From: an uncultured Streptomyces sp.
GTDB taxonomy: Bacteria > Actinomycetota > Actinomycetes > Streptomycetales > Streptomycetaceae
DNA: 64,000 bases
Assembly (NCBI RefSeq): GCF_947488945.1
Contig: NZ_CANLBS010000004.1
Location: 1 to 64,000 of the forward strand
Direction: 5' to 3'
Below, in pieces: positions 1-6,801 of this stretch; the first letter of the stretch is position 1; the number at the start of each line of letters is the position of its first letter. The notes under the pieces were generated by a model. It saw only the letters and a program-made list of their open reading frames with translations. It had not been told where the DNA came from and did not search any database. A program made the position numbers and the translations under genes.

Positions 1-59
1 TGCTCCGCGACGGCACCTTCTACGAACCCCGAACCCCCGCCGTCACCCTCGCCGCATGA
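1..59 (+). CDS. 3' end of an unidentified gene
   Basis: An open frame runs in from the left edge (frame beginning at base 3) and ends at a TGA at 57-59. It encodes only a tail of about 18 residues, ending TPAVTLAA. The codons are GC-rich in third position, as expected for a real gene here. Too little is present to name a family. It points towards the DUF5990 gene, and the roughly 180 bases between them hold nothing I recognise. Confidence 0.4.
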   Translation, partial: LRDGTFYEPRTPAVTLAA

Positions 60-242
60 AAGAGACCAACACCCCCGGAACCGGCAGCACGGGATTGACG
101 AACTACATAGAGGCACCCCCCCGGCCTGGTGGGGCGGCGTCGTTCACCAGGCTTTGCGGCGGGGCGTCCGGTCGCCCTTTCGCACGGCCGGGCGGTGCGG
201 CACCCGGCCGACCGGAGGTGACCCGCCGGCCCGAGGTCTCCG

Positions 243-701
243 TCAGCCCGGGGTCTCCGCCGTCCAGGCCACGTCGCCGGGTCGCACCCGCCCGCACAGT
301 GGCCCTCCGCGCGCGTCGCTCAGCCCGAGCCGCGCGACGAGCCGGCCGGAACCGGCCGCCGCGTCCAGTACCGCCGCGTCCACGTCCGCCAGCATCAGCT
401 TGGCGCGCCGGAACATGCTGAAGACCCCGTGCCCGTCCAGCGTCCCCCACGAGAGGTAGACGAACCTGCCGCCGAGCCGGTCCTGCACGTAACGTCCGGT
501 CAGCTCGACGCCGTCCGCCGTGGTCCGGGCGACGCACTCCAGCGTCCACACCGCCGACGGCGCGTCACCCCGGTGCGGCTCCAGCACCTCGCCCGGACGG
601 TCCTTGCGCTGCACGCCGACGTACACCGGGCCGGCCTCCGGCGCACACGCGAAACCGGGGCCGGAACCGGGGAGGTCGGAGGCTTCGATGCAGATCTCCA
701 T
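243..701 (-). CDS. DUF5990 family protein
   Basis: Small cytoplasmic protein of about 152 residues with no known reaction. It matches what I remember of DUF5990: an N-terminal MEICIEASDLPG segment, a central VGVQRKDRPGEVLEP stretch, a GRFVYLSWGTLDG strand and an FRRAKLML segment near residue 100. The start at 701 is chosen because the protein similarity begins at MEICIEA; an in-frame ATG at 719 adds six unsupported residues. It stands alone, transcribed away from cutA, with about 260 bases of upstream space. Family membership is fairly sure; function is unknown. Confidence 0.75.
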   Translation of the reverse strand: MEICIEASDLPGSGPGFACAPEAGPVYVGVQRKDRPGEVLEPHRGDAPSAVWTLECVARTTADGVELTGRYVQDRLGGRFVYLSWGTLDGHGVFSMFRRAKLMLADVDAAVLDAAAGSGRLVARLGLSDARGGPLCGRVRPGDVAWTAETPG

Positions 702-964
702 GCCCCCATCGTCGCGCACCCCGCAGCCCCGCCCGACCGCCGTCGGTCCGCCGCGTCCCCGGCGGCCTCAGGCTGTTGTTCCCGGCGGGCCCCGGTCCGC
801 CACTTCCGCCGGCGGGCCATTCCCTCCGCCCGGCTGCGTGCTTCGGCCGTGCCACGCCCGGAGTCGCCCGCCACCACGGCGCACCCGCCCACGGCGGGCG
901 ACAATCGGACCGAGGCGGGACCCCGTAGCCCCGCCCCCACCCCCGCACCCGGAGGAGCCCGACG

Positions 965-1303
965 ATGACGCCGCCCGCATGGCTGACGGTAATGACCACG
1001 ACGGACAGCGAGGAGAAGGCGCGGGAGCTGGCCCGTGGTGCGATCGAGGCCCGGCTCGCCGCCTGCGCCCAGATCTCCGCCCCCGTCACCTCCGTCTACC
1101 GTTGGAAGAACGCCATCGAGAGCAGCGAGGAATGGCAGGTGCTCTTCAAGACCTCGGCCGGGCGGTACGCCGAACTGGAGGAGTACCTCGACGCCGCCCA
1201 CGACTACGACACTCCGGAGATCATCGCCACGCCCATCGTGCGCGGCAGCGCCCGCTATCTCGCCTGGGTGAACGCCGAGACCGCACCGGAAGCGGCGCTG
1301 TGA
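965..1303 (+). CDS. cutA: CutA1 divalent cation tolerance protein
   Basis: Full-length CutA1 of 112 residues, a small trimeric ferredoxin-like-fold protein linked to divalent metal tolerance in other bacteria; its exact role is debated. Visible family features are the early TTTDSEEKARELAR helix, the LAACAQI strand with its conserved Cys, the VYRWKNAIESSEEWQV segment typical of CutA, and the C-terminal YDTPEIIATPI motif. A GGAGG ribosome-binding site lies just upstream of the ATG. The stop codon overlaps the GTG start of the next gene (GTGA), so the two are probably translationally coupled. Confidence 0.93.
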   Translation: MTPPAWLTVMTTTDSEEKARELARGAIEARLAACAQISAPVTSVYRWKNAIESSEEWQVLFKTSAGRYAELEEYLDAAHDYDTPEIIATPIVRGSARYLAWVNAETAPEAAL

Positions 1304-1941
1304 CGGCCACCGGGGACCGCGAGGGCAGCCGCCCGGCGGCCGACGCCCTCCAGGGCTCCACCGCCCCCGCCACCCCCGTCGCCGATTCCGCCGCTCCCGC
1401 CGTCCCCGCGCCCCCTGCACACGGACACGCCCCCATCGCACCCGCCGCCGACCCCACCGTTCCCGCCGTCCCCGCGCCCCCTGCCCCCGGACACGCTCCC
1501 ACCACCGAGCAGCCGTTCTTCGTCTACGGCACGCTGCTCCCCGGCGAGCCCAACCACGACATGTTCATCCGGGGCCGCAGCGCCCGCGAGGAGACCGCGC
1601 TGCTGCGCGGCGCGGTGCTCTACGACGGCCCCGGCTACCCGTACGCGATCGACGGCGACGCCGTCGTGCACGGCACCCTCGTCACCGCCGCCCCCGACGG
1701 CTACCGCGAACTCCTCGCGCTCCTCGACTCGCTGGAGGAGTTCCTCGGCCCCGGCCACCCCCGCAACCTCTACGAACGGGTGACCCGCGCCGTCGAACTC
1801 CCCGACGGCCGGACCGTACTCGCCTGGGTCTACCTCGCGGCCGCCGCCGTCACCCGCTCCCTGCACGCCGGCGGGGTACCCATCCCCGACGGACGCTGGC
1901 TCACCCGCCGGCCGCCTCCACCCGGACCGCGCACACCTTGA
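1300..1941 (+). CDS. gamma-glutamylcyclotransferase-like (AIG2/GGCT) protein
   Basis: Protein of 213 residues. The catalytic-fold region starts near residue 70 with FFVYGTLLPGEPNH, the YGTL substrate loop of the GGCT/AIG2 superfamily, followed by AVLYDGPGYPY and a LLDSLEEFLG segment carrying the acidic residues expected of the active site. Enzymes of this fold release 5-oxoproline from gamma-glutamyl compounds; the substrate here is not predictable. The first 65 residues are a low-complexity Ala/Pro/Thr region with a repeated PAVPAPPA unit, probably a disordered tail. The GTG start overlaps the cutA stop. The 3' end runs about 40 bases into the opposite-strand nitrate reductase gene, so the two convergent genes share coding sequence. 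Confidence 0.8.
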   Translation: MTATGDREGSRPAADALQGSTAPATPVADSAAPAVPAPPAHGHAPIAPAADPTVPAVPAPPAPGHAPTTEQPFFVYGTLLPGEPNHDMFIRGRSAREETALLRGAVLYDGPGYPYAIDGDAVVHGTLVTAAPDGYRELLALLDSLEEFLGPGHPRNLYERVTRAVELPDGRTVLAWVYLAAAAVTRSLHAGGVPIPDGRWLTRRPPPPGPRTP

Positions 1942-3991
1942 ACTCCGGCATCCGTGAGACCGGGTCCAGCGCGGGGTTGGTCAGCGTGTTGGCCCGGCCC
2001 TCGCCCGCCCAGTGGAACGGCATGAAAACGGTGTCCTGCCGGATGCCGACCGTGATCCGGGCGGGAGCCACCGCCCGCCCGCGACGCGAGGTCACCGCCA
2101 CCGGCTCCCCCTCCGCCACCCCGATCCGCTCCGCCAGCCGGGGATGCATCTCCACGAACGGTCCCGGCGCCGCCGCGTTCAGCTCCGCCACCCGACGGGT
2201 CTGCGCCCCCGACTGGTACTGCGACACCACCCGGCCCGTGGTCAGCACCACTGGATACGCCGCGTCCGTCTCCTCGGCCGACGCCCGGTGCTGCACCGGC
2301 ACGAAGCGGGCCCGCCCGTCCTCGGTGGCGAACCGGTCCAGGAACAGCCGGGGCGTCCCCGGGTGCGCGGGCTCCGGACAGGGCCAGAACACCCCGTCCT
2401 CCGCCGCGATCCGCTCGTAACTGATTCCCGCGTAGTCGGCGGGACCGCCGGCCGACGCCCGCCGCAACTCGTCGAAGACCTCCTCCGGTTCGACCGGGAA
2501 CCCCTTCCCGTGCCCGAGCAGTCCGGCCAGCCCGTGCAGCACCTCCAGGTCGCTGCGCACACCCTCCGGAGCCGTCACCGCGCGCCGCCGCAGCAGCACC
2601 CGGCCCTCCAGATTGGTGGTCGTCCCCGACTCCTCGGCCCACTGCGTCACCGGCAGCACCACGTCCGCCATGGCTGCCGTCTCCGACAGCACCACGTCCG
2701 CCACCGCCAGGAAGTCCAGCGACCGCAGCCGCTCCTCCACGTGCCCGGCACGCGGCGCGGACACCACCGGGTTCGACCCCATCACCAGCAGCGCCTTCAC
2801 GTCCTGCCCGAGCGCGTCCAGCAACTCGTACGCACTGCGTCCGGGACCCGGCAGCGAGTCCGGGTCCACGCCCCACACCTCCGCGACATGACGGCGGGCG
2901 GCCGGGTCGGTGAGCTTGCGGTAACCGGGCAACTGGTCCGCCTTCTGCCCATGTTCACGGCCGCCCTGGCCGTTCCCCTGCCCGGTCAGGCAGCCGTACC
3001 CGGACAGCGGACGGCCCGCCCGCCCGGTCGCCAGACAGAAGTTGATCCAGGCGCCCACGGTGTCGGTGCCCTTGGACTGCTGCTCCGGCCCCCGTGCGGT
3101 CAGCACCATGCCCGACTCCGCATCGCAGAACAGATCAACAGCCGCACGCAGTTGGGGCACCGGTACCCCGGTGATCCGCTCCACCCACTCCGGCCAGTGC
3201 GCCATCGCCCCGGCCCGCGCCTCGTCCCAGCCGCTCGTCCGCTCCCGTACGAACTCCTCGTCCACCCGGCCCCCCGCGATCACGAGGTGCAGCATGCCGA
3301 GCGCCAGCGCCAGGTCGGTGCCCGGCCGGGGCGCCAGATGCAGATCGGCCTGCTCGGCGGTCCGCGTACGGCGCGGATCGATCACGATCAACGTGCCGCC
3401 GTTGGCCCGCAGTTCGGTGAGATACCGGAGGGCGGGCGGCATCGTCTCCGCGAGGTTCGACCCGACCAGGATCACGCACCCGGTACGCGGGATGTCCTCC
3501 AGCGGGAACGGCAGCCCCCGGTCCAGCCCGAACGCCCGCTGGTGCGCGGCGGCCGCCGACGACATGCAGAAACGCCCGTTGTAGTCGATCTGCGAGGTAC
3601 CGAGCGCCACCCGGGCGAACTTCCCCAGCAGATAGGCTTTCTCGTTGGTCAGCCCGCCCCCGCCGAACACCCCCACCGCGTCGGCCCCGTGCACCGCCCG
3701 CGTACCGCGCAGTCCTTCGGCGACCCGCGCCAGCGCCTCGTCCCACCCGGCCGGCTCCAGCTCACCGCTCGCCCCGTTCCGCACCAGCGGCCCGGTCAGC
3801 CGCACCGCCGACGCCAGCACGGCGGGCGCGGTACGCCCCTTGCCGCAGAGCGCCCCGCGGTTCACGGGAAAGTCCGTACGCTCCACCACCTCGGCCACGG
3901 CATCGCCCGCCACCGGTCGCAGATTCATCCCGCACTGCAGGGCGCAGTACGGGCAGTGGGTCGGAGTGGCCGCAGCCTCGACGCTGGTCAT
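1901..3991 (-). CDS. nasA: molybdopterin oxidoreductase, assimilatory nitrate reductase catalytic subunit
   Basis: A 696-residue member of the Mo-bisMGD oxidoreductases, most like cytoplasmic assimilatory nitrate reductase, which reduces nitrate to nitrite for nitrogen assimilation. The N terminus carries the [4Fe-4S] site C13-X2-C16-X3-C20 with the fourth Cys at 49 (RGALCGKG). Further features are VGSNLAETMP, the GYGCLTGQGNGQGGREHG cofactor loop, MGSNPVVS, and a C-terminal molydop-binding domain (LTTGRVVSQYQSG, FMPFHWAGEG). There is no Tat signal and no C-terminal [2Fe-2S] extension. It is monocistronic here. The sirohydrochlorin chelatase-like gene 8 kb away could supply siroheme for the nitrite reductase that must follow, but no nirBD is in view. 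NasA is preferred over formate dehydrogenase because no selenocysteine/Cys active-site context is apparent. Confidence 0.88.
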   Translation of the reverse strand: MTSVEAAATPTHCPYCALQCGMNLRPVAGDAVAEVVERTDFPVNRGALCGKGRTAPAVLASAVRLTGPLVRNGASGELEPAGWDEALARVAEGLRGTRAVHGADAVGVFGGGGLTNEKAYLLGKFARVALGTSQIDYNGRFCMSSAAAAHQRAFGLDRGLPFPLEDIPRTGCVILVGSNLAETMPPALRYLTELRANGGTLIVIDPRRTRTAEQADLHLAPRPGTDLALALGMLHLVIAGGRVDEEFVRERTSGWDEARAGAMAHWPEWVERITGVPVPQLRAAVDLFCDAESGMVLTARGPEQQSKGTDTVGAWINFCLATGRAGRPLSGYGCLTGQGNGQGGREHGQKADQLPGYRKLTDPAARRHVAEVWGVDPDSLPGPGRSAYELLDALGQDVKALLVMGSNPVVSAPRAGHVEERLRSLDFLAVADVVLSETAAMADVVLPVTQWAEESGTTTNLEGRVLLRRRAVTAPEGVRSDLEVLHGLAGLLGHGKGFPVEPEEVFDELRRASAGGPADYAGISYERIAAEDGVFWPCPEPAHPGTPRLFLDRFATEDGRARFVPVQHRASAEETDAAYPVVLTTGRVVSQYQSGAQTRRVAELNAAAPGPFVEMHPRLAERIGVAEGEPVAVTSRRGRAVAPARITVGIRQDTVFMPFHWAGEGRANTLTNPALDPVSRMPEFKVCAVRVEAAGG

Positions 3992-4162
3992 GCGCCCAGC
4001 CTGCGAGCCCGGTATTACGGGCGGCCCGGCATCCGGTTACACCAGCGGTACGCGCACCTCAGCGGGGGCAACGGGGCGCGGTGAGGTGGGGTGGGGTGGG
4101 CGCAACCCCTTGGTGGGGTGTGCGGCGGAGGCGGGGCGGGGCTGCGGGGGCGGGCTGTTCCG

Positions 4163-4369
4163 TCAGCGGGTGAGGTCTCCGGCCTTGACGCCCGCCACGA
4201 AGGCGGCGAAGGCGGTGGCGGCGACGTCCAGGACGGGGCCGGCCGGGTTCTTGGAGTCACGGACGGGGACGACGCCGCGGGTGGCGACGGTGTTCGTGGC
4301 GATCTCGACGCAGTCACCGCCGTTGCTGCTGTAGGAGGACGTGAACCAACGGGGAGACTCCTGCGTCAC
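4163..4369 (-). CDS. DUF397 protein, copy 1
   Basis: A 68-residue DUF397 protein. It has the family pattern W-F-T-S-S-Y-S near the N terminus, a GGDCVEIA turn, and VPVRDSKNPAGPVLDV followed by the closing F-x-A-F-V helix. DUF397 proteins are small partners of XRE/DUF5753 regulators in actinomycetes (the WhiJ/BldB-related set) and are often encoded directly downstream of them. This copy follows only the relic of such a regulator: its ATG overlaps the TGA of the broken frame at 4366-4457. The gene is intact but has lost its partner. Confidence 0.85.
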   Translation of the reverse strand: MTQESPRWFTSSYSSNGGDCVEIATNTVATRGVVPVRDSKNPAGPVLDVAATAFAAFVAGVKAGDLTR

Positions 4370-4457
4370 GGGGTGCCCTTTCGTGCCTGTTCGATCATTG
4401 CCACGGTTGCTGCCTGTGTCAGCGACTCGCCCTGCAACTGACGGTATCCCCGCAGTA
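4366..4457 (-). pseudogene. C-terminal relic of an XRE/DUF5753 regulator
   Basis: Reading leftward, the frame gives LLRGYRQLQGESLTQAAT followed by VAMIEQARKGTP and a TGA. This aligns with the tail of the intact regulator next door (LLTIYHQLQCEALSQAAS, VAMIQQMRKGTP). Homology stops at the tandem-repeat boundary near 4457, so about 245 N-terminal codons are missing. The stop still overlaps the DUF397 start, as in the intact copy. The relic is diverged from its neighbour, so the deleted gene was a paralog rather than an identical duplicate. Confidence 0.8.
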
Positions 4458-4599
4458 ATCCGGTTACACCAGCGGTACGCGCACCTCAGCGGGGGGAACG
4501 GGGCGCGGTGAGGTGGGGTGGGCGCAGCCCCTCGGTGAGGTGTGCGGCGGGCGCGGGGCGGGGCTGCGGCGGGTGGCGCTGCGGGGGCGGGCTGTTCCG

Positions 4600-4806
4600 T
4601 CAGCGGGTGAGGTCTCCGGCCTTGACGCCCGCCACGAAGGCGGCGAAGGCGGTGGCGGCGACGTCCAGGACGGGGCCGGCCGGGTTCTTGGAGTCACGGA
4701 CGGGGACGACGCCGCGGGTGGCGACGGTGTTCGTGGCGATCTCGACGCAGGCACCACCGTTCTCGCTGTAGGAGGACGTGAACCAAGAGGGTGACGCGTG
4801 CGTCAT
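4600..4806 (-). CDS. DUF397 protein, copy 2
   Basis: A 68-residue DUF397 protein differing from copy 1 at only a handful of positions, all in the first 23 residues (for example SSYSENGGACVE in place of SSYSSNGGDCVE); the rest is identical. Its ATG overlaps the TGA of the upstream XRE/DUF5753 gene (ATGA), so the pair is translationally coupled. This is the usual arrangement of a DUF397 partner and its regulator. Confidence 0.87.
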   Translation of the reverse strand: MTHASPSWFTSSYSENGGACVEIATNTVATRGVVPVRDSKNPAGPVLDVAATAFAAFVAGVKAGDLTR

Positions 4807-5633
4807 GGTGTGCCCTTTCGCATCTGCTGGATCATGGCCACGGACGCCGCCTGCGACAGCGCTTCACACTGCAACTGATGATAGATGGTGAGGAGAGGTA
4901 CGACAGATTTGGTGTCGCGCTCCAGTTGGCCACGCTGTGCGGACTCGGCGTACGAGATCAGCGAACGGTTCTCCATGGTCAGGATGTAGAGCGGCAGGCT
5001 CAGGGGGCGCCGGTCGCCCAAAGCGAACGGGGCGACCTGGAAAACGGTGTTCGGTAGTGCAGCAAACGCCAGCAGCCGCTCGAACTGGCCGCGCATGACG
5101 GCGGCGTTGCCCACGGGGCGCCTGAGGCAGCTCTCGTCCAGTACGACGAAGATCAGAGGCGGCGGGCCTCGCCGGACTGATGCTTGGCGCTCGGCGATGA
5201 GAGCGTTGCGCTCGTTCCCCTGCTCGCGTGTGATCGAACCACGCTCCACGGAACGGGCTGTAAGGGCCTCGGCGTACTCGGGCGTCTGCAGGATTCCAGG
5301 GATGACACCGACCTCGTAGAGCCTGATCTCTACCGAGCGAGCCTCGTGGGCAACGTACTCCGGATACCCCTCCAGCAGAGCGGTGCGTCGCAATGCCCGA
5401 CTCTGTCGCTCCAGTCGATTACCGGTGCCGAAAGCCCTGTCAGCGCCTGCCGTGAACTGTTGAGTTGGTGAGCGCTGTCCAGTTTCTACGGCCGAGACGT
5501 GTGCGCCCGTACATCCGATCCGTTTCCCCAACTCGGTCTGCGTCCAGCCACGATCATCACGCAGCCTGCGCAGTAAGGCGCCGAATGCCGCGCTCGGCGA
5601 CTGTTCAGGGTCAAGTTCTTTTCGGTTGACCAT
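4803..5633 (-). CDS. XRE-family regulator with DUF5753 domain
   Basis: A 276-residue regulator of the WhiJ-like kind abundant in Streptomyces. Residues 16-60 form an XRE helix-turn-helix (LLRRLRDDRGWTQTELGKRI, then CTGAHVSAVETGQRSP). The remainder is a DUF5753 domain with the typical signatures VIPGILQTPEYAEAL (about residue 110) and FERLLAFAALPNTVFQVAPF (about 190). The downstream DUF397 gene overlaps its stop, so the two very likely act together. Upstream is a short gap of about 100 bases to a divergent small gene. A TTCAACT...AGTTG inverted repeat near 5640-5670 could be its operator, but this is only a guess. Confidence 0.9.
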   Translation of the reverse strand: MVNRKELDPEQSPSAAFGALLRRLRDDRGWTQTELGKRIGCTGAHVSAVETGQRSPTQQFTAGADRAFGTGNRLERQSRALRRTALLEGYPEYVAHEARSVEIRLYEVGVIPGILQTPEYAEALTARSVERGSITREQGNERNALIAERQASVRRGPPPLIFVVLDESCLRRPVGNAAVMRGQFERLLAFAALPNTVFQVAPFALGDRRPLSLPLYILTMENRSLISYAESAQRGQLERDTKSVVPLLTIYHQLQCEALSQAASVAMIQQMRKGTP

Positions 5634-5736
5634 CTGTATTTCAACTTACCCATCACCGCTGTTGAGTTGCCGACTCCTGAACTGTAGGCCACGCTGAGCC
5701 GCCTGGTAGTGGAATGGCTACAGAGAGGTATCTCCC

Positions 5737-5967
5737 ATGTTCGCGTCATCGCTTCCGCCCCCCGGAACCGTCGTCGTAGACACCGGGCGGCAGGACCGCA
5801 TCGGGGAGTTCAAGGGTTTCTCCGGCCCGTACTGGTCTTTGCGTCCGCTCGGTGGTGGACGCGAATGGGAGGCCGAGCCGGACCACGTGCGGCCGGCCAC
5901 CCCCGAGGAGCGCATGCGCGCGGGAGTCGCACGGGACAACGAGAGAAGTCGGGGTGCCCTCCGGTGA
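5737..5967 (+). CDS. small conserved hypothetical protein
   Basis: A 76-residue protein without a signal peptide or membrane segment. The central VVVDTGRQDRIGEF and GPYWSLRPLGGGREWEAEP stretches look like a short beta-barrel-like domain. I remember closely similar small proteins beside XRE/DUF397 modules in other Streptomyces, but know no function. A GAGAGG sequence lies eight bases before the ATG. The TGA overlaps the GTG of the Nudix gene, suggesting coupling. It is divergent from the XRE regulator and may be under its control. Confidence 0.65.
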   Translation: MFASSLPPPGTVVVDTGRQDRIGEFKGFSGPYWSLRPLGGGREWEAEPDHVRPATPEERMRAGVARDNERSRGALR

Positions 5968-6683
5968 ACGAGATGATCGACCCTTCTCCGGGCGGGGCGC
6001 AGTCCTCGGCCGATTCTGCAGACTGCCTCGTGTGCAGAGAAATCGATGGTGCGGAGGCGGACGCCGAAACTGCCGGGGACCTGAGCCGTGCGGTCGACTG
6101 GCGCGTCCTGCGCCGACGTCACCAGGTCTCAGGCCACCGGGAGTCTGCACGTCACGCGCCGCACGGAGGTCTCCCTGCGGTACGTCCTCCGGTACGTGCG
6201 GAGGTGGACATGGTCGGCGCTCCCGCCCGTCGCATCGGGGCCGTGGTCCTGATCCGAAACCCCGAGGGCGATGTGCTGCTGGTCAGGCGCCTACACACGC
6301 TCGGGTGGCAGTTCCCCGGAGGGGAAGTCCGCCCGGACGAACCGATCGCGGTCGCGGGTGCACGTGAACTGTGCGAGGACACCGGACTCACCCGCGTGCT
6401 TACCCGTCTCCTCGCACTCGATCACGTGCCGGCCAACCCCGAGACGGGTGCGACCGAGGGTTTCGACCTCGTCTGCGACGGCGGCACGCTGACCGCCGAG
6501 CAGGCGTCCCGTGTGACCGTCCCGGACAGTGCCGCTCACGAACTGGTCGGCCTGCGGTGGGTCTCCCTGGACCAACTCGACGCCTACGCCCTGCCCCACC
6601 AGGAGCGCCGCATCCGCCACGCGGTCGCCGCGCACGACCACGGCCTCGGCTTGCCCCTTCTGGGACTGGGTGAACCCGTGTAG
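5964..6683 (+). CDS. Nudix hydrolase
   Basis: A 239-residue protein with an unusual N-terminal extension of about 85 residues and a C-terminal Nudix domain. The Nudix box is readable as GGEVRPDEPIAV followed by AGARELCEDTGL. It fits GX5EX7REUXEEXGU except that the second Glu of the EE pair is Asp. A strand AVVLIRNPEGDVLLVRR precedes it, as expected. Nudix enzymes cleave nucleoside diphosphates linked to another moiety; the substrate cannot be read here. The GTG start at 5964 overlaps the previous stop; an ATG three codons later is equally possible. The extension (HxxSGHRESARH) is not recognised. The CRISPR array starts 118 bases downstream. Confidence 0.82.
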   Translation: MNEMIDPSPGGAQSSADSADCLVCREIDGAEADAETAGDLSRAVDWRVLRRRHQVSGHRESARHAPHGGLPAVRPPVRAEVDMVGAPARRIGAVVLIRNPEGDVLLVRRLHTLGWQFPGGEVRPDEPIAVAGARELCEDTGLTRVLTRLLALDHVPANPETGATEGFDLVCDGGTLTAEQASRVTVPDSAAHELVGLRWVSLDQLDAYALPHQERRIRHAVAAHDHGLGLPLLGLGEPV

Positions 6684-6801
6684 GTGGCGCGCGGGGCCGC
6701 GTCCTCGACCGGCGGACGGGGCCGGGGTCGGTGAACGGCATACCCGGCCTCGTTTTCAGCGATCAGCACGCTGGACCCGGCCCTGCCCGTTGTCCCCGCG
6801 C

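Larger units (their letters stand above)
4031..4885. repeat. imperfect tandem duplication of the DUF397/regulator 3' end
   Basis: Two head-to-tail copies, 4031-4457 and 4458-about 4885, both start with ATCCGGTTACACCAGCGG. Each contains the G-rich spacer, a complete DUF397 gene and the 3' end of an XRE-type regulator. They are offset by 427 bases at the left end and 437 over the DUF397 genes, because the second copy has a 10-base insertion. The DUF397 C-terminal 45 residues are identical between copies while the regulator tails have diverged. This suggests an older duplication followed by gene conversion or a recent deletion between paralogous modules. Confidence 0.75.

Noticed and set aside
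2012..4084. 690-codon open frame opposite nasA
   Set aside because: Shadow of a GC-rich gene; composition is Arg/His/Pro-rich without motifs, while the minus strand gives a complete molybdopterin oxidoreductase.
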